Positions 46,401-58,718 of a DNA stretch of 64,000 bases are shown here, in pieces. Position 1 is the stretch's first letter. Each line of letters opens with the position of its first letter. Made by a program: the position numbers and the translations under genes. The stretch is from Amylostereum areolatum (Eukaryota > Basidiomycota > Agaricomycetes > Russulales > Stereaceae), in NCBI GenBank assembly GCA_012932865.1, contig SAXG01000001.1, forward strand, positions 1,911,693 to 1,975,692. Reading direction: 5' to 3'. The notes under the pieces were generated by a model. That model was not told where the DNA came from. It did no database searches and saw nothing but the letters and a program-made list of their open reading frames with translations.

Positions 46401-47632
46401 AACTCCGTCGTCCAGGTGCGTGTTCCATGTGAGCTTCAATGCAGACATATCTTGAAAGAACTTCGTCTTAGTACTTCATGGCTTCGATTGTGATCGCATG
46501 TTTCCTCCTTTCCATGGGAAACAAGCCTCGATCGTGCGTCATGTCCTTGATTACAAACCTCTTGAAGTAACGAACGTTGGACAGTGCGAAGTGGAAATAC
46601 AAGCTCATCGCTATCTTCCTCGCGATCCTTATGGTCTACCTTCTCTATGCCGCGGTCAAGTGCGCAATCCAGGCGGCGCACCAAGGTGGGACAGCCTTAC
46701 CAAGTTATGCTGTTTAGCATTATTATCACCTATGGAGGTATGCATGTCAGGAACTGTTGCTCGGTTAGTAATTTGACGAGGCCGTTACAGTCTACACGTT
46801 CGCAAGCCTGTTGGCCTTCGATCCATGGCATATGTTTACTAGCTTCATACCGTACATTCTCCTTTCTCCTATGTACATCAATATCCTCAACATGTAAGTC
46901 GTTGTTCATGTGGCGTCTCCCACCATACTTACACCGTCACACAGTTACGCCTTCGCCAACCTAGACGATGTGATAGTCGCCTGGCTAGTCCCTCATCCAT
47001 AATGCTGACATGTACCTTCCTTCAGATCTCCTGGGGAACAAAAGAAGACTCCACCCCTGATACAGACCTCGGCGCTGTCATACAAGACTCGCACTCTCAG
47101 GTGGACGTCGAGATGCTTGCTGAGGCAGCAGATGCGAACGCATTGTACGAGGAAGCCATCCAAAACCTCAAGCATCGTACCCCCGTCATTCGCGGGGGAG
47201 GTGGCCTGTCCAACGCCGAAAAAGAGCAGGCGGCCAAAGACTATTACGCAGGTGTACGAACAAATGTTAGTACGACACTTGTTGAAGCTACTGGATTCTT
47301 ACCCACACCTTTGGCTAGGTCCTACTCTCATGGGTGTTGTCAAACGTAAGTTCCTGGATATTTATACGTGCTTTGTAAGTTGTCACTTACTGGATGCATA
47401 GGGACTGCTTCTCGCTGGGATCTTGGGAGGTGGTCAGTCGACCGCTACGTTCTCGCCAAACGGGGGTGTCACGGCTGCGAAGACGTATATGACCTTTGTG
47501 CTTACCTTCGTTGGATTGACGAGTACCATTGTGAGTTTTCTGCCTTCTTACACCATCCTGGTTTTGACATTTTCATTGCAGCGGTTTGTGGGGTCTACAT
47601 GCTATTTGGTTGCGCGTATCTTTACCGGATAA
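43404..47632 (+). CDS. chitin synthase, division 1 type
   Basis: A plasma-membrane GT2 enzyme making chitin from UDP-GlcNAc. About 330 disordered N-terminal residues end in a Glu/Asp run (44330-44420). Then the catalytic core: [132 protein letters not shown] (the QRRRW motif). Several transmembrane helices end at [16 protein letters not shown] (stop 47630-47632). More than a dozen short introns join in phase. Two +1 steps interrupt it: GG at 45460-45461 (GEIATYKGKNW) and TT at 46697-46698 ([15 protein letters not shown]). Otherwise intact. Confidence 0.9.
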
Positions 47633-48066
47633 ATCCAAACGGAACCTTTCACCTCAGCATATACCACTAGACGAGAACCTTAAGTTATCTTATTTGCCTC
47701 AAGCTACCATGATGTAGACGGTAGTCATTCAATACTGCCCTATCACACGAGTCCCCACAGTCCAGTGATCAACACCCGACACCGGCAAGATGAGAGGACA
47801 GGGACATAGTTGCATAGATAAATAAAAAAGACTAAATATACAACAGAAAAGTGGACAGACGGCAGTGATACAGAGCGTGGAAGAACGAAGGGAGAAGTAC
47901 ATACAGAGACAGTTACAATTTACACGAGTTCAATGGCCCCACGAGAATGAGACGACACGTATGTGTGGATATTCAAAAGCACCTGGTGTGGTAGGTATAG
48001 ATGGAATACTAATCTAACATGTCAGGGATAGGACATGGAGAGGGGTATATTTATGTTGACCATAAT
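47633..48066. other. convergent 3' spacer
   Basis: 430 bp between the chitin synthase and HMMR-like stop codons. A/T-rich with no gene. Confidence 0.6.
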
Positions 48067-50192
48067 CTAGTTGATTTCGTCCAGTGTCATCAACCCGACG
48101 GGAGGGTCATATTTGCCAGTGGAATAGTAGTCGGAAGGCGACGTCGACTCGACGCTTTGACCATTGAAACTCTGGGTCGCTAAAGGAATGCGTGCCACGC
48201 GAGTGATATTTGTTCGTGGGCGAAGATCTCCCGAGGGAACAACGGATTTGTACATTGCCAGCTCTTGGAGGAGAAGTTCTCCTTGTGCCAGGGCACTCTC
48301 CCTTTCTCGAGAGACAGCGACAAGCGTCTATAAACAAGGGTTATGAAGAATGACAGCGGAAGGTGATTTGATTCTAACCTGTTTTGTTTCTGCCAGCTCC
48401 CGTCGGATGCGATCGAGATACATGATTCGCTGTGCGGGATTATTGTGCGACAAGATCTCCGCATTGAATTGGCTCAGCCGTTCGGCTTCATCTTCTGCGA
48501 GGGCATTTCTAGCGGCCAGCCCTTCGACATGTTCGACCAAGCCATAATACGCCCCTTGGAATCGGTCTGATTCGACCAATTCGTTAGATAGCCTGCGAGC
48601 AAAGGGGGGCATGAGGTAAAGAAATTGGGGAAGGCAAACTGAACTGACTGCTCGATTTCAGCGCGAAGACCCTCCTCTGCCATTTTGTGTTTCTGGACGG
48701 TTGCAGCCAACCTCTGCGCGGCCTCCTTTTCGGTTTGTAATGCTTGTTTATGAGATACAGATGCTTCTCTTTGCTGACTAGTGACGGCGGTCCAGTTGTT
48801 CTTGTAATGCAGCCGCGCTCGCCTGGGAGCTTTCGAGTTGCGATGAGGTTTCCGCCTGTGTCCGACGAGCAGCATCAAGCTCGCCACGGAGTGACAGAAT
48901 GTCAGCGCCAAGTGTTGCGCGTGCGGTCTTCGCTACCTCCAATTCGGCTACGCGGTTCTTCAGGAGCGTACGCTCATCTTCCAGTTCTTCCACTGCAGAC
49001 CGATACGCCGAGAGCATGTCGCGGTTGGACGCGCGGTAGAACCTAGCAAAGAGAATATTTGTCGAAGCGTCGGATTCAGCCTTTTCTTTTTCCAAGGCGA
49101 GATGATCCAGTTGGAGGTCGGTCCAGTCCAGATATGTCGATGATTGAAGATGACACAGGATAGAAATGACTATATTCCACGGTCAGGGAACGAAGAAATA
49201 TAACCTCGTCCTCCGCATCGCGGAGACGAGCCAGAGCAAAATCCTTGTCTCCATGGGCCTGACGAATCAAGTTGGCCAGCTCGATCACTTGGCCTTCTGA
49301 GTTTGCAAGCTTGCGTTCAAGGCGGAGCATACGTAGCTGAAGAGAAACGTACTCCTCTTTGAGCTTGGAATGGATTGCCTTCGACACAGACAAAGTGACA
49401 AGACAGCTGTACTGTTCCACGACACGGCACAGAGCTGTCTGGAGCACCGTGAGTTGTGACACCAAATTTTCCTTTTCTTCTTCCGCTTCTTCCCGCACTA
49501 CCTTTAAAGCAGCGTGCGCGTCCCCTGCTTCAGCCCTGGCGGTTGCCAAGTCGAATTCTACCTTGCGTGCGCTCTCCTTTGACCGTAAGTCGTGATCATT
49601 AGACTTGCTTTTGAGGTCTGATAGCTGCAATTCCGCCGCTTCCCGCTTCCTCCGCTCGTTCGAGATGTTCTTCTCCAATTCAGCGATATGTTGATCTCGC
49701 TCGCGGAGCTCTTCACGTCGTCGCGCCTCGAGCGCGTGAAGCGCTTTCTTCATCTCTCCAGTCTCGCCGTTTTTGGATGCGAGCTGTGCCCGAGCGTTGT
49801 CCGCGAGACGTAGTCTAAGCGCGAAGATCTTTGATCTCCATCTGGTCGGCAACTCCAGCTTTCTTGAGATCGTGAACGCGTGCATCAAGTGCATCTTTAT
49901 GTTTCCTAAGCTTTTCGGCGCGTTCCTCTTGCTCCGCGGTTGACTTTTGTGCTCGTGAAAGCTCGCCCTTGAGGCGATCAATATCTATTTGATACTGAAT
50001 AGATACATTAACACCAATCAGAAGACGGGGAAGACGACAGATAAACGCACAGATCTCTTCCCTCTGCATGTATCTTCTCAAGAGCGTCGAGTTTCCGTTG
50101 AAAAGAAGCATATTTATCTGGGACAGCTCCTCGATGTGGACACTTTCGTCGTGGCAGTTGTCAGTGGACCTTTTGTCCTCGGTAGAAGCCAT
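48067..50192 (-). CDS. HMMR-like long coiled-coil protein
   Basis: From the ATG at 50192 almost the whole protein is heptad-rich (RLKGELSRAQKSTAEQEERA, ELRERDQHIAELEKNISNER, SAVEELEDERTLLKNRVAEL, LQTEKEAAQRLAATVQKH). Near the C-terminus LSHNNPAQRIMYLDRIRRELAE matches the conserved end of the hyaluronan-mediated motility receptor family, whose members associate with spindles and centrosomes. A short tail ends GLMTLDEIN (stop 48069-48067). Frame steps are seen at AA 49817-49818 and GG 48789-48790, and a third is likely near 49130. Two introns there and at 48600-48650 and 48310-48360 are normal. A cytoskeletal or spindle-pole role is inferred. Confidence 0.65.
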
Positions 50193-50980
50193 ATGTATAG
50201 CGTGCTGAGAGGTTTTATGAAGGTCATGAGTCGGTTGAGCACCAAGGACGAAGGTGAAGTATTTAGCATACTGATAGGACCAAAATCGCGTTGTGAGTGT
50301 ACGAGCGTCCTGTTTCCGCTAAAGTGCGCAACGATTAGGCGTGAAGTTGGTGCTGCTCGATCTAGTGTGGCAGGGTGTGTTGTTAAGACTCAAGAAGGCT
50401 AGTACAGGGGAGAAATGCCTATATAAAATTAAAGTTAGACACTGGTGTTATGCTCGCATGGAGCCATCATGGCATACCCAGGACGAGGCACTATGGACTA
50501 GGTGGTAGGATGAGGGTGATCAAAGGGTGAGCGCTTGAGCGTGGATAACAAAGTCAACATCGAACAAATGGCGATAAACAACGCGTCGGGAGGCCACGTG
50601 CCAATGCGCGCCATCACGAGAAGCGGATCCGAGAACGATCTGAACCCACGAATATACAAGTTATCGGTAAACTGCAGAAGGAAAAGAAGTACTACAACAA
50701 GAACCACAACACCAGCACAACAGGTTATGGACAGGGTTTGAGCTTACAACGAACGTACATTTCTGTTCATCAAAAATACAAAGTAGGAATAAAATAGGAA
50801 TGAGGGCAAACACGAGCGATAGCGACGACAGAAAACAGGACATAAGTAGCGAGAGGCGAGAGATTGGAAACAGAATAAATCGTCAGGTAGAGATGAGTAG
50901 ACACAGTAGGAGGTGTAGATACGTAAACATGCAAAACAAACGATATCGTTCACGGCGACGCGTGTGTAATGAAGGATATG
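50193..50980. other. intergenic, no gene seen
   Basis: About 790 bp between the HMMR-like start and the RAD21 stop, both on the minus strand. The short hydrophobic open frames (for example around 50661-50953) are low complexity and lack splice context, so I do not call them genes. Confidence 0.5.
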
Positions 50981-53369
50981 TTATAGTCCTAGAGATGCGG
51001 CGATAGACGGAGCTGTGGAACCATGACGCTGGCGTTCCCAAAGCTTGTCCTTCGCGCGCACCTCGATGTTTTCGAACGGTGCTGATTGGGACAGCTTGAC
51101 ACAGTCGCGCGTGCCGAGCACGAGTAGCTCGAAGAAAAACGACGCAGCAGCACGCCTGGAGGCCTATGGCAGCGCGCATGCGGTGGTTAGTACGCGCGCC
51201 GCTCGAAAACAACACAAAAAACAACGCGCCTTTGTAGCCATCTTGTTGAAGCTGAGAACTTTTTCCTCGTCCCCCTCATCTCCCTCGATAGGTTGTAATT
51301 CTTTCCGCACAATTCCGAGGGCCCTGACGGTATTTTTGCTGTATCCTTTGCCATCCGTGCCCGTGGTATCAGTCGCCTGACTTGAACCCCGCATATCGAA
51401 GGCAGCAATGGGGCATTCCAAATCCGCATAGGTTTCCTCGCCTTCGATCTCCTCCATTCCTGGAGTCGACATGCGCGTCAGCTCAGACGGAACAAGCGAG
51501 TTTGCACGCTCCTCTTGCGCCTGAGGAAGAGAGACATCGGCATCACCGGAGCCGAAGTCACCGCCACCCATCTCAAACTCCTCGAACGGCATACCAGTGT
51601 CTGGGAAACTCGAAGCCAGGTCCAACGCTGCCACGTCCCATCGCATCGCTGCCAAGTGCTACACTCGGGGCGAGGCTTTCCGCGCGTCGTGCCTGTTCAA
51701 CATCCATGTCTTCATCCATCCTTTGCCTCTTGCTGGGTGGCTTGTCAGGAGAGACACCAGCGACGTTTACTGGGTGCTGGTGCACGCGACTGTATTGGAC
51801 GGAGAAACATATCTTGAAGTTCGGGGGCCATGCCTGGAGGTGCTGCCAAGAAGAACGTCCCGTTTGGCGTTGACTTGGTGGGTAGGAAATGTGCAACAGG
51901 ATCATCTCGTATTTCCAGTAGTCGCATAACCAACGAAGATCGGGGAAGATAATGGTTGGTCGTAACGATGGCGGAAACGTCGCGCACCGTGGAGGGGCCA
52001 AGGCCTCCCCGCGAACGACCATTTTGCAGCTCCGTCACGTTGTCGATAATCTGCTTCTTCTCTTTACGCCGTCTCTGCTTGTCTTCCGGCGCTGGCTCAG
52101 GTGGTGCTTCAGCTTGAGTTTGCAGGTCTGGGATAACGATGTCTTCGGCAATCGCGATGTCACCTCCAAGATCAAAAGCGGGGGGTGTGACTGGAGCATT
52201 GGACAAGGGGGATGCTGAAAGAGAGGTCAGCAGATGCTTGCGACAGGACGAACCACACTTACATGCCCTAGACTGGGAGCGAGTCTGGGAAGGGGTCTTC
52301 TCTCCGTCGCTGACGGGTGGTTCTTCCCCGAAACCAATTCCCAGGTCAATCTGCATACTCCCGGCATCATCGAACCCAAAATCCAAGCCCGGTGCAAACG
52401 AAGCCTCTCTGCTGCGCTGTTCGTAGGTCTCCATCTCCACGTCTTCCCTGCGGCCAATGATAGCAGAACCAAGGGACTGTCTGACATTCCGTGAGGCCGG
52501 TGCATCACGACCGACACCGATACTGCTCATGTCATCGTCCTCCGATTGAGCACGCTCGCTACTGGCCGGTATGGTTCCGGGACCGAAGTCAAGACCAAGG
52601 TCGAGCTCGTAGTCCTGCGAGCCTATACCATCAGAGGGACCAAGGTCGAAACTAGACAGGGCATCATCGAAATTGAAGTTGAGTTCATCCGCTGTGGCTA
52701 GGGTGATGTCCGCTTGGCGAGCGACATGGTGACCTTGTGGTAAGATCACACGGTCATGGAAGTCGATACCCCTAAAATGCGAACATGAAGCGGACGAGGG
52801 ATGGAAAAGGTTGGAACTACTCACCAGTCCATGTCCGGCAACATGATATTCAGATCAAGTCCCTTCGGGCTGCAACGTAATAGCGGTGCTGTTAGGCAGC
52901 GAGCTGTTCCTCCGTCATGTCTACGATCCCTGGGCGGAAAGCCTAAAATGAAGTCAGTGAAGGTTCGGATACGCAGGCGGAGGCACAAGTACACACCATC
53001 TTGATCTTCAGGAGCGCCTCGTTGCAATCATCGAGCAAATATTTGGCCTTGCGACTGTATATTCGGACCACACCAAGGAGTAGTTGCCCGCTGAGGCGCA
53101 ATGCCATGACCTCAACCTCCGGGCCCATAATCGCATCTGAGCGCGAAGTCAAGCAGGGATCGCGTAGAGATGCGCTGATACGCACCAACGGATTCTCCAA
53201 TGTTAGTTTGCAGAGTTTGGGCCTTGGACAACTTGCGTTCCATGTGTGCGGCGAGCCATACTTTGGCGAGCGGGCCTCGCCGCGAGAGGATAGCCTCTGA
53301 GTAGAACTTGGTGCGTGCAGAGACGTGAGTCGGGCTATGCACAGTAGTACATAAAGTGTTGCTCACCAT
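50981..53369 (-). CDS. RAD21: cohesin kleisin subunit Rad21/Scc1
   Basis: The kleisin closes the cohesin ring. The N-terminal domain is textbook: [70 protein letters not shown]. The middle has [17 protein letters not shown], and the C-terminal winged helix ends [37 protein letters not shown] (stop TAA 50983-50981). Two oddities of structure: exon 1 codes only for the ATG (53369-53367) before an intron to 53307, and the last intron begins GC (AAG|GCGCGT) and ends ATAG with a CTAAC-type branch site. Four +1 steps: GG 52895-52896, GGG 52867-52869, GGG 51772-51774, GGG 51603-51605 (plus-strand letters). Confidence 0.9.
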
Positions 53370-53642
53370 ATGTGAGAGGGGGGGGACCAAGATATGAGGT
53401 GTAAACCAAGAAGAGGAACTTAGAAGGAGGGGACGCGTCTGAGCGCGGTTGTGGCACGGGACAAGACCAACAGAGAGCTCAGCGCAACGCAGCAACCCTG
53501 GGTCACAATGGTCACAGAAAAGTTACCGGTCCCGTGACCTCTACCTGTGACGCGCTCATTTCTCCTCCGAGCGCGCCTTGTCTTCAGTCCCCGGGCCTCA
53601 GGCTCTGCCATCGACTTCCTCCCTGGTCGCCTCCTTGTGACC
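53370..53642. promoter_or_regulatory. divergent promoter region RAD21/PPR
   Basis: About 270 bp between the two start codons. C/G-rich with no clear element. An upstream in-frame GTG frame on the PPR side has no ATG before 53643. Confidence 0.45.
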
Positions 53643-55514
53643 ATGTTCGCGTCATCTTCAAAAACCGCGCTCTCAATAGCTATCCAACGCCCTCGCTCTA
53701 CTCCTCTTTTGGAATGCACAGGATGGACAAGGTCCATCGAGCATGGTGCGTACGCTACGTCGTCCGCGAACACTTGGAGATTAATCGTCCTCAAGTCGGC
53801 ATGCGCTCTAACTTCTACTGCGTCGCGTCGACCACAACGGCAACAAAGCTCCTCGAATGGTTCCAGAAATGGCGGAAACCTACGGAGTCTGCCATGGACG
53901 TTCGACAATGCGTATGTGAACATGCCCCGTACCGGCCTTGCGCACTACAACATGCGTCTTGCGAAGCCCGCAGAGCTGGGCTACACAGCCCTTGTGTTGT
54001 CAATCACTGGCGAACATGAAGAAAGAAGGCATTTCTCCGGATTTACTCACATACAACACGGCTCTTGAACCGTTCGCCCATCACGGTATGAGCGACGAAG
54101 CTCTCTCACTCTTCGACGACATGAAGGCTTTGGACATACCTCCTGACACTCAAACATTCAATCTTCTTCTCAAGGCTGGTACTTTTTCTTATTCATAACT
54201 ACATCTTGTCTAACAAGCTCCATAGGCCCTCCGTTTCGAAGATGTTCACTCGTCATGGCAGATGGTCAATATGATGAAAGAATTTGGTGTTGAGCCTAAT
54301 GCTGCAACCTACGAGGTGCTCGTCAGGCGGTACAAGTTGTCTGACAATTTCGAAATGGGACTCAAACTTCTCTTCGAGATGGAACAACTCGAAATTGCCC
54401 CCTCGCTTCGAACTGTCCAGGACGTCATTGCGCTCGCCATACGGAAGGGGCATGCCAGACTTGCTTTGGAGCTCGCGGAAAACTACGAGGCATCCTCGAT
54501 ACGCCGATTAGACGACGTTACATGGATCAAATGCCTCACGGCCGCCACGGGCACCCTTTATGTGAGTAAATTCACTGTTAGCTTACAAGAACCTATCTCA
54601 TCATCTTCCTGCAGGCCGAAGGGGTTCTCCGCCTGTGGGAGAAAGTCGTACATTCGCTCAAAGTCATTCCTGACGAAGGGGTTTGTATGGAAGCATTGCA
54701 CACTGCCGGTCGTCACGGTCTCCCTGAACTTGCCATGGACGTATTGACAACCCTGCGCAAGATGGAAGTGCCACTCAAGGAGTATCACTTTGCACCGATC
54801 GTCGAGGCTTTCTGCCAGAAGGGCAGTCTAAAGGAGGCCTTCGCCATCCTCTGCACAATTCGTGAACATGGTATCATTCCCAACGCCGAGACATCGCACC
54901 CTATCTTCCTGTACATCCGGAAGAACGAAGATGCCCTTGACGAGGCTTGGAGTGCACTTGAAGGACTTCATGAAGAGGGCCGACAGCTCGACATCACCGC
55001 TATCAACGTCATTGTCCAAGCATCTGTCTCACAGGGCGACCTCCAACGAGCCATAGGCACTTACCAGCTCTGCTCGGAGCTTGGTTTATCTCCGAATGTG
55101 GACACATTCAACTTCCTGCTCTCCGGCGCAATTGGCGCGCAGCACAGGGAGCTCGGAGACCGTATCGTGTCCGACATGAAGCAGGCCAACGTGTGCGCGG
55201 ATGGACAGACATACGAACGTTTAGTCATCCTCTGCCTCACAGGGGAGACGTACGAGGACGCGTTCTTCTTCCTGGAGGAGATGAAGGCAAACCAATTCGT
55301 CCCGCCATTGTCCATTTACGAGGCCATCATCCGTCGCTGCGTCGTGGATCGTGATTCCCGTTACAAGGTCGCAGTGGAAGAACTGCAGGAGCAGGGATAC
55401 TCTGTGTCGCGGAAACTGCAGGCATTCATCGACTCTGGCGGAGTACCGCCGAAAGGCAACGGCAGCGGAGTGCAGAACAAGACCGCCAAGGCGGCCCACG
55501 ATGCTGTGGTATAG
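53643..55514 (+). CDS. mitochondrial pentatricopeptide-repeat (PPR) protein
   Basis: The ATG at 53643 starts a basic presequence (MFASSSKTALSIAIQRPRS). Repeats of about 35 residues follow: GISPDLLTYNTALEPFAHHGMSDEALSLFDDMKALDIPPDTQTFNLLLKA; MVNMMKEFGVEPNAATYEVLV; ELAMDVLTTLRKMEVPLKEYHFAPIVEAFCQKGSLKEAFAIL; GIIPNAETSHPIF; GLSPNVDTFNFLLSGAI; and others. These bind organellar RNA. Introns lie at about 54180-54225 and 54561-54613. A +1 step is at AA 54002-54003, and the first intron donor itself seems displaced by an extra G (GCTGGTAC, about 54177). The region 53780-53900 is not firmly assigned to a frame. The long C-terminal exon (54614-55514) is clean. Confidence 0.75.
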
Positions 55515-55660
55515 AACTTAAAAATACTACAACACTAATCATGCATATTAAGCTCTGTTCGGGCTCCACCCCTATGCGTGAGTCTACTGTTAAAGTTACA
55601 ATTCAACCACGCCATACCCAGAAAATGCCGCCTTGATATGCATTCGTCAGGCATTCGTCA

Positions 55661-57335
55661 TTACAGGTGAAGAAGCATAGACCATCCTATGCACGCCACC
55701 CAAGTCCACCATGTATTTCCCAATTCCCGCCTTCCATATACACTTGACCCACTTCCCACACTCCCGGACCCTGTCACATTAACACTGACACTTGCAATGG
55801 TTGGCGTTGGAAGCACTGCACTTTTTCCGAAGTCTTTGGCGCGGGTTGAAAGCGCTGCGAACCCAATGCTGGGGGGGTCAGCGCGAAAGACCGAATATAC
55901 ATTATTCAAAAACGCGATGCCAACAATCCACGGGGCTCCAAACGCGATGTTTTGCGATGACGGAACGAACGCCCCTATGCAGGTGCCTGTTTCGGGCTGG
56001 GAGAATATGAAGTTGGTTGGGGTGATGGGCCATCCTGGGACCAGTGCCAAAGGAGAGTGTGACGTTGACTGTGGGTGCAAGGCTACAAGCTGTCGGAAGG
56101 CGTTAGCTAGAAAAGCTACTTGATCCGTCCCATAGAACAGAACTGGAACACGCACGGTAGCTATAAAATCCGTCATAGTCTCCGCCAGAGTTCAGTTCAG
56201 CACCCGGTATTTGTGCATAAAGCTCCGCGATTTGTTCTTCTGGCCCACTCACGAGGGTTGTTCCCGTGTCGATTACAGCGTACGAGTCTTCACCTGTTGG
56301 AAGTGACACCGCAATCCCGTTCACCGTTATCCCAGAAAGAGGGAGTATCCAATGCTTGCGATCGTCTACGGGTGGCATATCTTGGTAGTCGATCTGCCCT
56401 GTGTATAGGGTTTCGTTGACAGCTCCTAGAGAAAAGGTGCCCCCAGGAAGAAGAGGCGAGGGTTCGCTGTACCCCCGAAAATCCGTGAGTTGGAATGCCA
56501 TGAGTGGTTCGTCAAGCACCCCTGAGTCGAACAAAGTTTGCCAAAGTGGCTCAGTATTGGAGGGGGACAGGCTTCTCCACGCGAGTCCTATTAATCCCGA
56601 CACGGATGGGTCCAAGATATCGTCAGAAATGGAGTTCACCACCCCTGTTGCGCGAGCTCCGTCAAATGCCCTTCCTTGCGAAGACAGTACACCAATGCTT
56701 ACCGAAAACCTGGTTTCCGACTTCCATGCCGGCCAGTTGCACGGTATCCCTTCCAAATGTTCCACTTACTTCCCCACTCCCGTAGTCTATGTTGAAGTCC
56801 CCGGAGAGTCCTTCGAACGTGGTTGAGGACAGCGTATTGAACTTGGATATCCCTTCGTCGCACTTGCTGCAGGTCGAACCAGCTAGCCAAAGGTCTGCGG
56901 AGCCAGTGTCGAGAAAGACATTGTAAGCAACGGGCGGTGTGCCCACGAAGATTGATCCATAGTAGCTTTTGAATAACTTCAGATGGATGTCCCCGAATAA
57001 TGAAAAGGAGAGGTTACTTGCTTGGTATCGATACGATGGTTCACCAAACTGCAAACTACACGTCAAATAATAAATCCCCAAGCAGTGAAAAATACGTGCA
57101 GGTTATATCCATGAGCGCGTTTGAAAGTCTTGGAATCACTTCCATATCTAGTATCTTCGATTTGTCTCCTCATGTTCATCCGCGCATTCTGTATTCGTCC
57201 TGATCCCGTGGGATGTCGAAGTAGGGAAATATGCAACTGAGATGGGAACCGGATACTCTGGCCATAAACCATCTTTGGCATGAGGGCGAAGAATAAAAGC
57301 ATGGAGAGGAGCAAAGAAACAGACGCCATGCACAT
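55661..57335 (-). CDS. secreted aspartic protease (pepsin family A1), possible GPI anchor
   Basis: The ATG at 57335 opens a signal peptide (VSLLLSMLLFFALMPKMVYG) and a propeptide. Mature body: YYGSIFVGTPPVAYNVFLDTGSADLWLAG (first active Asp), FNIDYGSGEVSGTFGRDTV, SVSGLIGLAWRSL, LPLSGITVNGIAV, SYAVIDTGTTLVSGP (second Asp), PCSLAPTVNVTLSFG, GAPWIVGIAFLNNVYSVFR. The end is Ser/Gly-rich followed by a hydrophobic tail (NTWWTWVACIGWSML), as in GPI-anchored or membrane-tethered forms. One +1 step at CCC (plus-strand GGG 56037-56039) before WPITPTNF. Small 5' exons are approximate. Confidence 0.85.
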
Positions 57336-57754
57336 AGAACAACGAAGAGGGGCATGGACTCTGGATGTTTGGGAGTAGTTTCGGCCTGTTGTCCCATGTT
57401 CAGAGCAGTACTAATAGAGAAGCGATTCGCCGGAATAGTTGCATCAGCCTTGCCTGAGCTGGGATCCGATGGCCTGTGTGGGAAGCGCTTACACTGGTAA
57501 GTTGTTTGACTTCGAAAGGCGCCTTGAACGACGAGATGGTATTGGACGCTAAGCAACCAGCGCGTTGTTAATCAATCTCGCAATTGACTCCAAGGTGTTC
57601 GGCCACGTGGTCGTCTAGAGTTTGACGGGATACGTCGTACTTGATTGGCGGCATGGTACCCATCTCAATCTGGCTTGGTCATGGGACGAATCAAGCTTGG
57701 AAAGTACTGCAGTGTACGCCGCGCTCGAGGCGCTACAGAGCACAGATCAATTGC
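57336..57754. other. intergenic, no gene seen
   Basis: About 420 bp between the aspartic protease start and the decarboxylase-like gene. A long minus-strand open frame that runs from here over the protease signal peptide is a shadow in another frame. Confidence 0.5.
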
Positions 57755-58718
57755 TCAGTAGCGCTCACTACCTGAAAAGTAGAAATACATGGCCCTCATC
57801 CAGGAATAGGGGACTCCGACCGACATTTTGTCGTCAATGTTCAGCCCTACGGTGAACCTGCTCACCCACGCGTAAAAGCCGGCCGTGGCACTTGCATAAA
57901 TCATCTGCGTGTCGTTCAGGTTCGCTGTTGTCTGAAGATTGTTGTAGATCTCATCGGGGACATGGACAGCGGCAGCACTCCAGTCCGTAAAATCGAGAGC
58001 GGCGGCGAGAGCTGGGGTGAGAGTACCGTTGGGCGCGACGGGAAGAGTAGAGAGCGCTGTGGCGAGCCCTGCGAAAATTGGTGTAAAACGGATAGTCTGA
58101 AGTTGGGCAGTTGTGAGCCCTTCCTGTCGTCCAACTGACTCGTGCTGGATCCTTCGGAGTGGTGTGTACTAGTGAGCATGCGATTATCAAAGGAGATAAA
58201 CGCGTAGTCCCACCACTCATAAGCCGCATTATTGACGACCGCGGTACGCAGGATCTATAAGAAGGGTGTATCAGACAAACTGGTCAGAAGTAGAGGTGGT
58301 CACCGTACGATTAGCTCGCGCATATCACCTGGTATTGGGTTGTTGTCCCGGATCGATTCTGCCACCTGGTTCCATGCAAGCGCAAGCGGTTCCGAATTCA
58401 ACCTAAGTACGAAGAAAAGTACTTTGAGCAAGCCAAGTACGGAGAGACTCCGGTCACGTACAAAACGCCATCCAGGTCGAGCAGGGTGCCATTTGGACGA
58501 CGTGAACGGATTTCGTCTGCGACCTTCAGAGTGTAAGACTGATGAAGGATACAAGAAATCGAAATGGCTTACCTTACTCTCTCCTGGCGGGGGAAACACG
58601 TAAGGAACGCGGCAGGTAGGTTGTCGTCACGTTTCTGCACGTCATTCTTGCCGAAGGAGCGACCGAGCGCTGTAAGTGCAAGGCATGTTAAGGTGAATGC
58701 AATGTTGAAAGAGTGCAT
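57755..58718 (-). CDS. secreted carboxymuconolactone-decarboxylase-like (AhpD fold) protein
   Basis: The ATG at 58718 gives a signal peptide (MHSFNIAFTLTCLALTALG). Then RVPYVFPPPGESK, ADEIRSRRPNGTLLDLDGVLLNSEPLALAWNQVAE, IPGDMRELIILRTAVVNNAAYEWWDYA, EGLTTAQLQTIRFTP, LAAALDFTDWSAAAVHVPDEIY. These match the CMD/AhpD family, whose members act as decarboxylases or peroxidases. The usual Cys-x-x-Cys/His of AhpD is replaced by AAYEWWDYA, so catalysis is uncertain. Introns of about 50-56 nt join most blocks. Two places (before RVPYVF and before the GLTTAQ block) need a two-base net frame change, explainable as two single-base insertions each or an unseen intron. The C-terminal end is approximate. 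Confidence 0.65.
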
